DNA from: Parvibaculum sp049671045
GTDB lineage: Bacteria; Pseudomonadota; Alphaproteobacteria; Parvibaculales; Parvibaculaceae
Assembly: GCF_049671045.1 (NCBI RefSeq)
Contig: NZ_JBATUH010000112.1
Coordinates: 1 to 62,927, forward strand
Length of the DNA stretch: 62,927 bases
Reading direction: 5' to 3'
In this document: one piece after another, positions 32,424-41,800 of the stretch
Numbering within the stretch: the stretch's first letter is position 1
Layout of the letters: every line of letters begins with the position of its first letter
The notes under the pieces: generated by a model
Databases searched by the model: none
What the model was told of the DNA's origin: nothing
What the model saw: the letters and a program-made list of their open reading frames with translations, nothing else
Program-made: the position numbers and the translations under genes

Positions 32424-32726
32424 ATGAGGCGTTCGAGATTCACCGACGAACAGATTGCGTCAATTCTGGACGAATACCGCAAGGGCTCGCGTATTTCCCA
32501 GCTCAGCCAGAAGTACAACGTCTCGGGAGCCACCATCTATTCATGGAATGCGAAGCTTCAGGGGCGCCCGGCACGGATGGAACGGGCGATCAAGCAGCTC
32601 GAGGAAGAAAATCGCCGCCTGAAGGAACGCCTGATCGACGCCCTCATCGACAATGAGGTCCTCCGCGATCTTCTCCGAAAGAAGCGAGGCACCCCCCAGG
32701 ATCCGGCCGCCGGCGGCGCCGGCTAG
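32424..32726 (+). CDS. Orphan IS3-type OrfA-like HTH protein
   Basis: A 100-aa protein matching the transposase OrfA of IS3/IS407-type elements: RRSRFTDEQIASILDEYRKG, an HTH (ISQLSQKYNVSGATIYSWNAK) and a leucine-zipper segment (AIKQLEEENRRLKERLID then ALIDNEVLRDLLRKK). GAAGGATC precedes the ATG. No OrfB catalytic frame follows and no programmed frameshift partner is visible, so it is either an IS remnant or a domesticated DNA-binding protein. Its intact frame next to the fibre genes makes a regulatory role conceivable. Confidence 0.7.
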   Translation: MRRSRFTDEQIASILDEYRKGSRISQLSQKYNVSGATIYSWNAKLQGRPARMERAIKQLEEENRRLKERLIDALIDNEVLRDLLRKKRGTPQDPAAGGAG

Positions 32727-33319
32727 CCCGCGCCCTCAATGGCACTAGCAACCGGCTCCGGTTGCTCAGCCTTGCCAGCATTTGACGATGATACGGACAC
32801 GGAAAGTTAGGCCGGTGGAGGGGGGGGGGCATCTCCACCGGCCCGCGGGGGTTTCCGCGCCCGTCGGGGGAACAACGAATTGCGCGGATGATTTATAATA
32901 GAAATATTCGAAGCTTCAGCCGAGTGCTCATCCGGCTAGATAATCCGGGCATTTGGGCCGAAAGAGTAGCTCTAACGCCTGGAAAATTATCCGGACGAAG
33001 TAATCCTTTCGGAACGAAGCGCTCGAGGCTACGGCGCGCAGCACGCCCAGCCGCCAACCACATTCATGCCGATGGGATCGCAAGGACTTCATGGCGGAGG
33101 GAGAGGACTCTTCGACAAACTCGCTCGAAGTATGCCCCACATCGCGCCAGCACGCCTTCGTATTCTTAAGTGAATCTTCGCCACCGCAGAAATTCGCTAC
33201 ATGAACAGACGCCACTTCACCTGGTGCTCGGCGCTTCGGCCAGTATTACCTTGATAGTATTTTCCCTCCACGCCTTCGTTGTGTCGCAGTCAAACTGGCC
33301 TGAGCGAAAGGAAACGGAA
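32727..33319. other. Intergenic region between fibre cluster and defence island
   Basis: 593 bases without a supported gene. It contains a hairpin with an 11-bp perfect stem (32810-32820 with 32833-32843) whose left arm runs into ten consecutive G (32820-32829), then a GC-rich stretch. From about 32880 the base composition changes. This could be the left junction of the defence island; no tRNA, integrase or attachment repeat was seen. Confidence 0.45.
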
Positions 33320-33532
33320 ATGAAGGCGACATGCATAAACCAAATCCAATTGGCAGCGCGGTGGGGGATTAGCCATCGTACGCTTGAACGGTGGCGCTGG
33401 ACCGGCGAGGGGCCGAAGTTCGTGAAACTCGGCGGCCGGGTGGTGTACCGGCTATCAGATATTGAGGAATATGAGCAGACCATGCTGAGGACGTGTACGC
33501 CAGCGAACGAGAGGGTGCAGGCTCACGGTTAA
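33320..33532 (+). CDS. Small HTH DNA-binding protein (AlpA/MerR-like)
   Basis: A 70-aa protein with a winged-helix/MerR-like HTH: NQIQLAARWGISHRTLERWR, then GPKFVKLGGRVVYRLSDIEEYE, the pattern of AlpA/excisionase-type regulators (helix, GPxFxKLGxxVxY wing, YxxxDIExW). The ATG at 33320 has AAAGGA at a suitable distance; upstream extension gives improbable sequence. It precedes the type I R-M operon in the same direction and may be its controller, or an excisionase left from the island's integration. Confidence 0.7.
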   Translation: MKATCINQIQLAARWGISHRTLERWRWTGEGPKFVKLGGRVVYRLSDIEEYEQTMLRTCTPANERVQAHG

Positions 33533-33538
33533 GAGTTG

Positions 33539-33576
33539 CTGCCGGACCCACATCGCGACTTGGATGGGTCCGGCAG
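33539..33576 (+). terminator. 12-bp hairpin after the HTH gene
   Basis: CTGCCGGACCCA (33539-33550) pairs perfectly with 33565-33576 across a 14-nt loop, 6 nt after the HTH stop codon. No U-tract follows, so Rho-independent termination is uncertain; it may be a processing or attenuation structure. Confidence 0.5.
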
Positions 33577-33617
33577 AACCCAAAATGCAGTAGACGTTCC
33601 TACAGCGAATTTTGACA

Positions 33618-33664
33618 TTGACAGCAGACTTGCGCGCGCCTACCTTCTGTAGCGATAGTTACAG
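33618..33664 (+). promoter_or_regulatory. Promoter and operator-like dyad of the type I R-M operon
   Basis: TTGACA (33618-33623) is followed after 17 bp by TACCTT (33641-33646). Immediately downstream is a dyad CTGTAGC-GATA-GTTACAG (33647-33664), seven against seven with one mismatch, ending 10 nt before the first ATG. The arrangement looks like a repressor site covering the transcription start. Confidence 0.55.
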
Positions 33665-33674
33665 AGGATTTTCG

Positions 33675-34280
33675 ATGCGCCTCGCTGACGCCTGCACCAT
33701 CCACACCGGCTATACCGCTCGCGGCAGACTGGAGCCGACGGCCGCCGGGGGCGTGCTAGCAATCCAGTTGCGGGACATCTCCCCCGATGGCCTCGTCGAT
33801 CCGGAGCGCCTCACCCGCGTCCAGTTGGAAGACCTTGCAGACCGCTATTTCGTGCGCGCCGGTGACGTTGTGTTCCGATCGCGGGGTGAGCGTAACACGG
33901 CCTCCGCCTTGGACGAGCGCCTGAAGGAGCCTGCCCTTGCAGTGCTCCCACTGATCGTGCTGCGTCCGAAGCGTGATGTCGTGACGCCCGAGTATCTGGC
34001 GTGGGCGATCAATCAGCCCCCGGCGCAGCGTCACTTCGACGTTGCGGCACGCGGCACGAACATCCGGATGATACCCCGATCCAGCCTCGACGACCTCGAA
34101 CTCGACGTCCCAGACATCGAGACACAGAGAAGAATCGTCGCCGTCGATGCGCTGGCCGAAAGGGAGCGAGAGCTGTCGCAGCTCGCAGCCGAGACAAGAA
34201 GAAGAATGATGGGCCTGATCCTCGTCGAACGAGCGAGCAGGATGCGCACCAGAACGAGGAAAGGAAAGACGCCCCGATGA
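33675..34280 (+). CDS. Half-size type I restriction specificity (HsdS-like) protein
   Basis: A 201-aa protein with one target-recognition domain plus one conserved helix: LAIQLRDISPDGLVDPERLT, YFVRAGDVVFRSRG, IPRSSLDDLELDVPDIETQRRIV, then a coiled-coil-like AERERELSQLAAETRRRMM. A normal HsdS has two such units (about 400 aa), and a full one lies 2.5 kb downstream. ATGA overlap with hsdM couples the two. It might dimerise to form an alternative specificity subunit, or modulate the main one. The start at 33675 is placed just after the operator dyad. Confidence 0.75.
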   Translation: MRLADACTIHTGYTARGRLEPTAAGGVLAIQLRDISPDGLVDPERLTRVQLEDLADRYFVRAGDVVFRSRGERNTASALDERLKEPALAVLPLIVLRPKRDVVTPEYLAWAINQPPAQRHFDVAARGTNIRMIPRSSLDDLELDVPDIETQRRIVAVDALAERERELSQLAAETRRRMMGLILVERASRMRTRTRKGKTPR

Positions 34281-35794
34281 ACGACCAGCTTACCCAGCAA
34301 CAGGTCAACCAAACGGCCTGGGCGGCTTGCGACACCTTCCGGGGCGTCGTCGATGCCGGACAGTACAAGGATTACATCCTGGTGATGTTGTTCCTGAAGT
34401 ACATCTCCGACCATTGGAACGACCACCTCGAAACCTACCGCAAACAGTATGGGGAGGATGAGATCCGGATCCGGCGGCGGCTAGAGCGTGAGCGCTTCGT
34501 TCTGCCGGAGGGTGCCAGCTTCTACGATCTTTACGAAGCGCGGAACGAGGCCAACATCGGCGAGCGGATCAACATCGCGCTGGAGCGGATCGAAGACGCC
34601 AACCGCGCCAAGCTCGAAGGCGTGTTCCGCAACATCGACTTCAACTCCGAAGCCAATCTCGGGCGCGTGAAGGACCGCAACCGGCGGCTCAAGAACCTGC
34701 TGGAGGACTTCGCCAAGCCGGCGCTGGACCTGCGCCCCAGCCGGGTGACCGAGGACATTATCGGCGAGTGTTACATCTATCTGATCTCACGCTTTGCCTC
34801 GGACGCAGGCAAGAAGGCCGGCGAGTTCTACACGCCCTCTGCCGTCTCCCGCCTGCTCGCCAAACTGGCGGCTCCCAAGCCGGGTGATACGATCTGCGAC
34901 CCGGCCTGCGGGTCCGGATCGCTGTTGATCCGGGCGGCGGAGGAGGTCGGGTCCGAGAACTTCGCCCTCTACGGCCAGGAAGTGAACGGCGCGACCTGGG
35001 CGCTGGCGCGGATGAACATGTTTCTCCACGCCAAGGACGCCGCGCGCATCGAGTGGTGTGACACACTCAACAGCCCCGCGCTGGTCGAGGGCGATCACCT
35101 GATGAAGTTCGACGTAGTGGTGGCCAATCCCCCGTTCAGCCTCGACAAGTGGGGGGCGGAGAATGCGGCCACCGACCAGTTCAATCGCTACTGGCGAGGC
35201 ATTCCGCCCAAGTCCAAGGGCGACTATGCCTTCATCACCCACATGATCGAGATCGCCAGGCGTCAGAGCGGTCGGGTGGCCGTCATCGTCCCGCACGGTG
35301 TTCTTTTCCGGGGCGGCGCCGAGGGGCGTATCCGCGAGGCGCTCATCGAAGAGAACCTGCTCGACGCGGTGGTGGGCCTGCCTGCCAATCTGTTCACCAC
35401 CACCGGCATTCCGGTCGCGATTCTGGTCTTTGACCGCTCCCGCGAACAGGGCGGCGCCAACGAGGACCGGCGCGACGTTCTGTTCATCGACGCCAGCAAG
35501 GAGTTCACGCCGGGCAAGACCCAGAACGTGATGGACGAGGCGCATATCAACAAGGTGCTGGAAACCTACGCGTCGCGGGCGGAGATCGAGAAATACTCCC
35601 ATCGCGCCAGCCCGGAAGAGATCGCGGAGAACGACTTCAACCTCAACATCCCCCGCTACGTCGACACCTTCGAGCCGGAGGAGGAAATCGACGTCGCTGC
35701 CCTGCAGAAGCAGATCAACTCGATCGAGGCCGAGCTGGCCGAGGTGCGGGGCAAGATGGCTGGCTATCTGAAGGAACTGGGCGTCGATGTCTGA
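34277..35794 (+). CDS. hsdM: Type I restriction-modification methyltransferase subunit HsdM
   Basis: A 505-aa N6-adenine methyltransferase subunit. An N-terminal helical domain (residues 8-165: QTAWAACDTFRG, ILVMLFLKYISDHW) is followed by the Rossmann MTase core with the SAM motif DPACGSGSLL at 208-217 and the catalytic NPPFS at 284-288. YTPSAVSRLLAKL before motif I is typical. It protects host DNA by methylating the target chosen by HsdS. The start overlaps the half-HsdS stop by 4 nt and its end overlaps rhuM by 8 nt. Confidence 0.95.
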   Translation: MNDQLTQQQVNQTAWAACDTFRGVVDAGQYKDYILVMLFLKYISDHWNDHLETYRKQYGEDEIRIRRRLERERFVLPEGASFYDLYEARNEANIGERINIALERIEDANRAKLEGVFRNIDFNSEANLGRVKDRNRRLKNLLEDFAKPALDLRPSRVTEDIIGECYIYLISRFASDAGKKAGEFYTPSAVSRLLAKLAAPKPGDTICDPACGSGSLLIRAAEEVGSENFALYGQEVNGATWALARMNMFLHAKDAARIEWCDTLNSPALVEGDHLMKFDVVVANPPFSLDKWGAENAATDQFNRYWRGIPPKSKGDYAFITHMIEIARRQSGRVAVIVPHGVLFRGGAEGRIREALIEENLLDAVVGLPANLFTTTGIPVAILVFDRSREQGGANEDRRDVLFIDASKEFTPGKTQNVMDEAHINKVLETYASRAEIEKYSHRASPEEIAENDFNLNIPRYVDTFEPEEEIDVAALQKQINSIEAELAEVRGKMAGYLKELGVDV

Positions 35795-36815
35795 GGGTGA
35801 ACTGATCCTTTACAGCACCGAGGACGGCGCCGCGACCATCGGCCTTCGGGCCGTGGACGGCACCGTTTGGCTGAGCCAGAGGGAGATCGCGGAGCTGTTC
35901 GATAAGGACGTGCGCACGGTTAACGAGCACATCCGCAACCTTTTCGCCGAGGGTGAGTGCGATCCGGGTGCAACTATCCGGAAATTCCGGATAGTTCAAA
36001 CCGAGGGCTCGAGGCAGGTCGAACGCGAGGTCGACGCCTATAACCTCGATGTCATCCTGTCGGTAGGCTACCGGGTCCGCTCCCCGAGGGGCACGCAGTT
36101 CCGTCGCTGGGCCACCACCGTCCTGCGCGAATACCTGGTCAAGGGTTTCGCCATGGACGATGCCCGGCTGAAACAGGCCGAGCAGTGGGACTATTTTGAC
36201 GAGTGGCTTGCTCGCATTCGGGACATCCGCGCCTCGGAGAAGCGGTTCTACCAGAAGGTGCGCGATCTTTACGCAACCGCCGTCGACTACGACAAGAATT
36301 CCGAGCAGGCGCAGGCCTTCTTCAAGAAGGTGCAGAACAAGATGCTCTGGGCGGTCACGGGCAAGACGGCCGCCGAACTGATCGAAAGCCGCAGCGACCC
36401 GGCGGCGCCCAACATGGGCCTGACCAGCTGGAAAGGCTCGGTCGTGCGCAAGGGCGACGTCGGGACCGCCAAGAACTACCTCAAGGCCGAGGAGGTCGAG
36501 GAGCTCAACCGCATCGTCGTGATGTATCTCGACTACGCCGAGGACCAGGCGCGGCGGCGCCGGCCGGTGACCATGGCCGAGTGGGCCGACAAGCTCGACG
36601 CCTTCCTGTCCTTCAACGAGCGCGACGTGCTGACCCATGCCGGGCGGCTGCGGATGGACGTGGCGCAGAAGTTGGCCGTCGAGCGGTTCGAGGTGTTCGA
36701 CGCCAGCCGCCGCGCTGCCGAGGCGCTGGCGGCGGATGAGGCCGATATTGCGCAGCTGGAGGAGATGGAGAAGGCCGCCAAGGAGCGGAAGAAGAAGGGG
36801 GGCGAGGATGCTTGA
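35787..36815 (+). CDS. rhuM: RhuM family protein within the R-M operon
   Basis: A 342-aa RhuM (virulence protein) homologue. VWLSQREIAELFDKDVRTVNEHIRNLFAEGE is a DNA-binding-like N-terminal domain; QVEREVDAYNLDVILSVGYRVRSPRGTQFRRWATTVLREYLVKGF is the conserved core; the C-terminal part is helical and Lys/Glu-rich. RhuM genes are often inserted in type I R-M loci, but their biochemical role is not established. It overlaps hsdM and hsdS by 8 nt on each side, so it is an integral operon member. Confidence 0.88.
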   Translation: MSEGELILYSTEDGAATIGLRAVDGTVWLSQREIAELFDKDVRTVNEHIRNLFAEGECDPGATIRKFRIVQTEGSRQVEREVDAYNLDVILSVGYRVRSPRGTQFRRWATTVLREYLVKGFAMDDARLKQAEQWDYFDEWLARIRDIRASEKRFYQKVRDLYATAVDYDKNSEQAQAFFKKVQNKMLWAVTGKTAAELIESRSDPAAPNMGLTSWKGSVVRKGDVGTAKNYLKAEEVEELNRIVVMYLDYAEDQARRRRPVTMAEWADKLDAFLSFNERDVLTHAGRLRMDVAQKLAVERFEVFDASRRAAEALAADEADIAQLEEMEKAAKERKKKGGEDA

Positions 36816-37992
36816 GGGTTGGAAAAGCGTCGCGCTCTCCGAATTAGCAACGTTTCACTCAGGAGGCACGCCAAATAAGGAGCGGTCATCTTTTTGGGGT
36901 GGGCCGATCCCGTGGGTGACCGTCAAGGATATGAAGGCCATGCGCCTAAATGGGGTGGGTGAAAGCCTAACCGAGGAGGGTGCCAATACCGTTCGAGTCG
37001 TCCCCGCCGGAACTGTTTTGGTGCTTGTGCGTGGGATGGGCCTATTCAAGGACTTGCCGGTAGTGCTGTGCGACGGGCCCGTGACCTTCAATCAGGACAT
37101 CAAGGCTCTCGTAGCGAAGGAGGGTGTCGACAGCGAGTATCTTGCGTTCGCTCTCATCGCCAGAAAGTCCGACATTCTTCGGCATGTTGATAGCGCCGGG
37201 CACGGCACGGGTCGGCTCGATACTGACCTATTGAAATCGACACCGCTCCCGCTCCCCCCGCTCCCCGAACAGCGCAAGATCGCCGAAATCCTGCGGACAT
37301 GGGACGAGGCCATCGAGAAACTAGAGGCGCTCCGGGCGGCGAAGCGTGACCGGTTGACGGGACTTACGCAGCAGCTCATCGGCCGCGGTGGCGCGTTCCC
37401 CCAGAAGTGGCCGTTGAAGCCTCTCTCTTCCATCGCTGCTCGCGTTCGTCGCCAGAATGGCGGCGGTGACCACCCGGTCATGACCATTTCAGCAAAGTCT
37501 GGCTTCCTTATGCAGTCAGACAAGTTTGCCCGCGATATGGCAGGCAGCAGCGTTGAACGTTACACGCTCCTTAAGGAAGGAGAGTTTGCCTACAATAAGG
37601 GTAATTCTCTTACAGCGCCGTATGGCTGCGTCTACCGTCTCGACCGACCGGCAGCACTGGTTCCTTTTGTTTACTTCTGCTTCGCGTTGGAGGCGGGCCT
37701 AGACCATGGCTTCTACGAACATCTCTTTGCTGCTGGGGCGCTCAACCATCAACTCTCCCGGCTGATCAATTCAGGCGTCCGCAACGATGGCCTCCTGAAC
37801 TTGAGCGTTGAAGATTTCTTCTCCTGTCGGATTCCAGTGCCGCCACTTGATGAACAGAGCAGTATCGCCCGCACTCTTTCGGCAGCAAAGCAGGAGCTGA
37901 CTCTGCTCGACGATGAAATCGAAGTCCTCACCCGCCAGAAACGCGGCCTGATGCAGAAGCTGCTTACGGGCGAGTGGCGCGTCGCTGTCTGA
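36808..37992 (+). CDS. hsdS: Type I restriction specificity subunit HsdS
   Basis: A 394-aa protein with two target-recognition domains, each ending in a conserved helix: TRD1 about residues 5-150 with LPPLPEQRKIAEILRTWDEAIEKLEALRAAKRDRL as spacer helix start, TRD2 about 200-345 with VPPLDEQSSIARTLSAAKQEL and the closing RQKRGLMQKLLTGEWRV. HsdS dictates the bipartite DNA target of the complex. The start at 36808 (MLEGWKSVALSEL) overlaps the rhuM end; no ribosome site is needed under coupling. The target sequence cannot be predicted here. Confidence 0.93.
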   Translation: MLEGWKSVALSELATFHSGGTPNKERSSFWGGPIPWVTVKDMKAMRLNGVGESLTEEGANTVRVVPAGTVLVLVRGMGLFKDLPVVLCDGPVTFNQDIKALVAKEGVDSEYLAFALIARKSDILRHVDSAGHGTGRLDTDLLKSTPLPLPPLPEQRKIAEILRTWDEAIEKLEALRAAKRDRLTGLTQQLIGRGGAFPQKWPLKPLSSIAARVRRQNGGGDHPVMTISAKSGFLMQSDKFARDMAGSSVERYTLLKEGEFAYNKGNSLTAPYGCVYRLDRPAALVPFVYFCFALEAGLDHGFYEHLFAAGALNHQLSRLINSGVRNDGLLNLSVEDFFSCRIPVPPLDEQSSIARTLSAAKQELTLLDDEIEVLTRQKRGLMQKLLTGEWRVAV

Positions 37993-38003
37993 AGGAGAAG
38001 CGA

Positions 38004-38852
38004 ATGGCCAAAAAACACATCGAGATGGCGATCGCCTACGACTTCGACGGCACGCTGGCGGACGGCAACATGCAGGAACACCAGTTCCTGCCCGACATTG
38101 GCATGAAACCGAAGGATTTCTGGGCCGAGGTGAAGCGCCTGACCAAGGAGCATCAGGCAGACGAAGTGCTGGTCTACATGAATCTGATGCTGCGCAAGGC
38201 CGCCGCCGCCGGCGTTCCGGTTCGGCGGGACGATTTCAAGGCGCGGGGCAAGGCGATCCAGCTGTTCGAGGGGGTCGAAGAATGGTTCGACCGCATCACC
38301 GGCTATGGCAGGGCGCAGGGTGTCCGCATCCAGCACTACCTCGTCTCGTCCGGGAACGCAGAGATCTTCGCGGGCACACCGATCGCGTCCAAGTTCGCCC
38401 AGGTCTATGCGTCGAAGTTCATGTTCGACCAGAATGGCGTCGCCGCCTGGCCGGCGCTTGCCGTGAACTACACCACCAAGACGCAGTACCTGTTCCGCAT
38501 CAACAAGGGTGCTTTCGACCTGAGTGACAACAGCAAGGTCAATCAGTTCGTGGAAAAGCGCGACAGGCCGGTGCCCTTCGAGAACATGGTGTTCATCGGC
38601 GACGGCTCGACCGACATCCCATGCTTTCGACTGGTTAAAGAACAGGGTGGCCTTTCGGTAGCAGTATTCAAGCCCCACACCAAGGGCGCGCGCCGCAAGG
38701 CCGACAACTACATCAAGGATGGCCGGGTCCACTGCGCTGTGCCGGCGATCTACACGGATGGAAGTGAACTGGACCGCATCATCAAGGCGAACATCAACGC
38801 GGTCGCGGCGCGCGCGGCACTGTCCGGGCTGTTCTCGGAGGGAGCGCGATGA
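38004..38852 (+). CDS. HAD-superfamily phosphatase embedded in the R-M operon
   Basis: A 282-aa haloacid-dehalogenase-like hydrolase. Motif I is IAYDFDGTLADGN (nucleophile Asp14), motif II HYLVSSGN, and motif IV VFIGDGSTDIPCF. The helical cap holds FWAEVKRLTKEHQADEVLVY. Most HADs are small-molecule phosphatases; the reason for its place between hsdS and hsdR is unknown. It starts 11 nt after hsdS and its stop overlaps the hsdR start (ATGA). A role in nucleotide or DNA-end dephosphorylation during restriction is speculation. Confidence 0.85.
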   Translation: MAKKHIEMAIAYDFDGTLADGNMQEHQFLPDIGMKPKDFWAEVKRLTKEHQADEVLVYMNLMLRKAAAAGVPVRRDDFKARGKAIQLFEGVEEWFDRITGYGRAQGVRIQHYLVSSGNAEIFAGTPIASKFAQVYASKFMFDQNGVAAWPALAVNYTTKTQYLFRINKGAFDLSDNSKVNQFVEKRDRPVPFENMVFIGDGSTDIPCFRLVKEQGGLSVAVFKPHTKGARRKADNYIKDGRVHCAVPAIYTDGSELDRIIKANINAVAARAALSGLFSEGAR

Positions 38853-41800
38853 CCTTCGACGCTGCGGAGAAACACCAGTCCCAGATCCCCGCTCTTCAGC
38901 TCCTAGTGGCGTTGGGGTTCAAGCCCCTGTCCCAAGCTGAGGCTGTGCGACTTCGCGGCGGTCGACTACGCAACGTGGTGCTTGACGACGTCCTTGCCGA
39001 CCAGCTCCTGAAAATCAACAGCTTTACCCATCGGGGGCGGGACTATCCGTTCGATCTCGAGGATGCGCATGAAGCCATCCGGCGGCTGAAGCCCACGCCC
39101 GACCGGCAAAAGGGCCTGCGCGGAACCAACCAAGACATTTACGACACCCTCGTCCTCGGCACGACCATCACCAAGACGATCCAGGGCGATTCCAAATCCT
39201 ATTCGTTCCGCTATATCGATTGGGAGATCCCATCGAACAACGTCTACCACGTCACGGCCGAGCTTTCCGTCGAGCGCACGGCCAGCACCCAGACCAAACG
39301 GTGCGATATCGTCGCTTATGTGAACGGCATCCCGTTCCTGGTGATCGAAAACAAGCGGCCGACCGAGAGCCTTAAGAAGGCTGGTAGCCAGCTGATCGGC
39401 TACCAGAACGAAGACAGCATCCCGCAGCTGTTCCATTTCGCGCAGCTGCTCATGGTCATGAACCGGGTCGAGGCGCGATACGCCACCGTGGGAACTCCAC
39501 GGCAGTTCTGGCAGACGTGGCGGGATGAGGAAGACCGGGACGAAATTATCGATCCGCTGGTCAATCGGCCGCTCACCGCGGCGGAGGCCGACGCGGTCTT
39601 CTCGGGTGATTTCGCTTTTGCGCGTACCCATTTCGAGGCGCTGGCGGCTGAAGGCCCGCGCACGATCACGGCGCAGGACCGTGCCATTCACGCGCTGTGT
39701 CGGCCGGAACGGCTATTGGACTTGGTGCGTCGATTCACCGTGTTCGATGGCGGCGTACGCAAGGTCGCGCGCCACCAGCAGTTCTTCGGGATCCGCAAGG
39801 CAGTTGAGCGCGTCCGTCAGTTCAATCTGGACGGCCGCCGCAAAGGGGGCGTGATCTGGCATACCCAAGGGTCGGGAAAATCGCTCACCATGGTGATGCT
39901 GGGTCGGTCCCTCGCGCTCGATAAGGCCATACCCAATCCACGCATTCTGATCGTCACCGACCGCGACGATCTCGATAAACAGATCAAGGATACGTTCAAG
40001 TCTTGCGAACTGGAACCCGTGCGAGCAACCAGCGGCGCCCATCTGATTGAGTTGATCCGCAACCGGACACCGCTCGTAACGACCATCATCAACAAATTCG
40101 ATACGGCGGCCAAGGCCGCTGAAGATGTCGACGAGGATGCCAATGTCTTCGTCCTGGTCGATGAAAGCCATCGCTCGCAGACCGGTCGCTATGGTGGCCA
40201 CAGCCAGTTCGCCACGCGGATGCGCCGGCTGTTGCCGAAGGCCTGCTATCTCGGCTTCACCGGAACGCCGCTTCTGAAGGAGGAGAAGAATACCCTCTCG
40301 ACCTTTGGCGGCCTGATCCACAAATACGCGATCGACGAGGCTGTCGCTGACGGTGCCGTCGTACCGCTCCTCTATGAGGGCCGCCTTGTCGAGCAGCAGG
40401 TCAATGGCGGCGTGATCGACAAGTGGTTCGACAAGATCAGTGAGGGTCTTACCGACAGCCAGAAGGCCGACCTGAAGCGCAAGTTCTCCCGCATGGACGC
40501 CCTGTCGAAGACCGGTCAAGCGATCCGGGCAAAAGCCTTCGACATCTCGGAGCACTTCCGTCAGCACTGGCAAGGAACGGGATTCAAGGCACAGCTTGTG
40601 GCGCCGTCGAAGGCGGCAGCCGTCCGCTTCAAGGAGGTGCTCGACGAGATCGGGCACGTCACCAGCGAAATCGTCATCTCGCCGCCCGATGATAACGAGG
40701 GCAACGAGGAGGTCGATAAGGAATCGAAAGACCTAGTGCGCGGGTTCTGGGCGCAGATGATGGCCCGGTACAAGACCGAGGACGAATACACACGGCAGAT
40801 CATCGAGGCGTTCAAGGGGTCCGGCGATCCGGAAATCCTGATCGTCGTTTCGAAGCTGCTGACCGGTTTCGATGCGCCACGAAATACCGTGCTCTACGTC
40901 TGCAAGTCGCTGCGCGAACACAACCTGCTGCAAGCGATCGCCCGCGTGAATCGGCTCTATGAAGACGGCACGACCGAGAAACAGTTCGGCTTCATCATCG
41001 ACTATGAGGGGCTGCTGGGCGAGCTGGACACGGCGCTCACCACCTACAGCGCCTTCGAGGGCTTCGATGCCGCAGATCTGGCCGGCACGGTCCACGACGT
41101 GCGCGAGGAAATCCGAAAGCTGCCTCAGCTGCACGATCAGCTCTGGGACCTGTTCAAGCCGGTCAAGAACAAGAAGGACATGGAGCAGTTCGAGCAGTTC
41201 CTGGCCGATGAAGCTATCCGGCAGGAATTCTATGAACGACTGAAGTCATTCAGCCGCTGCCTCCATATCTCGCTATCGTCGGACAAGCTCTTCGACGTAT
41301 TCAACGAGTCGAAGATCGACGCCATGAAGCGGGATTGGAAGCAGTTCTCCGAACTAAGGCGCTCGGTTCAGCTGCGCTACCAGGAGACCATCGACGTCAA
41401 GGAGTTCGAGCCGAAGATCCAGAAGCTGCTCGACGACCATGTGGTTGCCATGCCGGCCGAAACGATCATCGAGATAGTCAACATCAACGACCCGGACGCC
41501 CTGAAAGCGGTGGTGGAGGAGACGGGCGTCTCCGAGGCATCAAGAGCGGACCGGATCGCCAGTGCGACGCGTCGGACCATCACCGAAAAGATGGACGAGG
41601 ACCCGACCTTCTACCGCAAGTTCTCGGAGCTGCTGGAGGAGACCATCCGCGACTATCGGGCCAAACGGATTTCCGAACGGGACTATCTCAAGAACGTGGT
41701 CGATCTGGCGAGCAAAGTCGCGCGCAAGGACCGGGGGCGCAAGGTGCCGGATGCGATCAAGGGCAACGACGATGGGCAGGCGTTTTTCGGGATACTTGAA

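Noticed and set aside
32424..32726. A complete, active IS3-family element
   Set aside because: No OrfB/DDE frame, no terminal repeats and no target duplication were visible in the 600 bases downstream.
32880..33320. tRNA or attachment site at the left edge of the defence island
   Set aside because: No cloverleaf-like sequence, CCA end or matching direct repeat at the far side was found by eye; a dedicated search could still reveal a short repeat.
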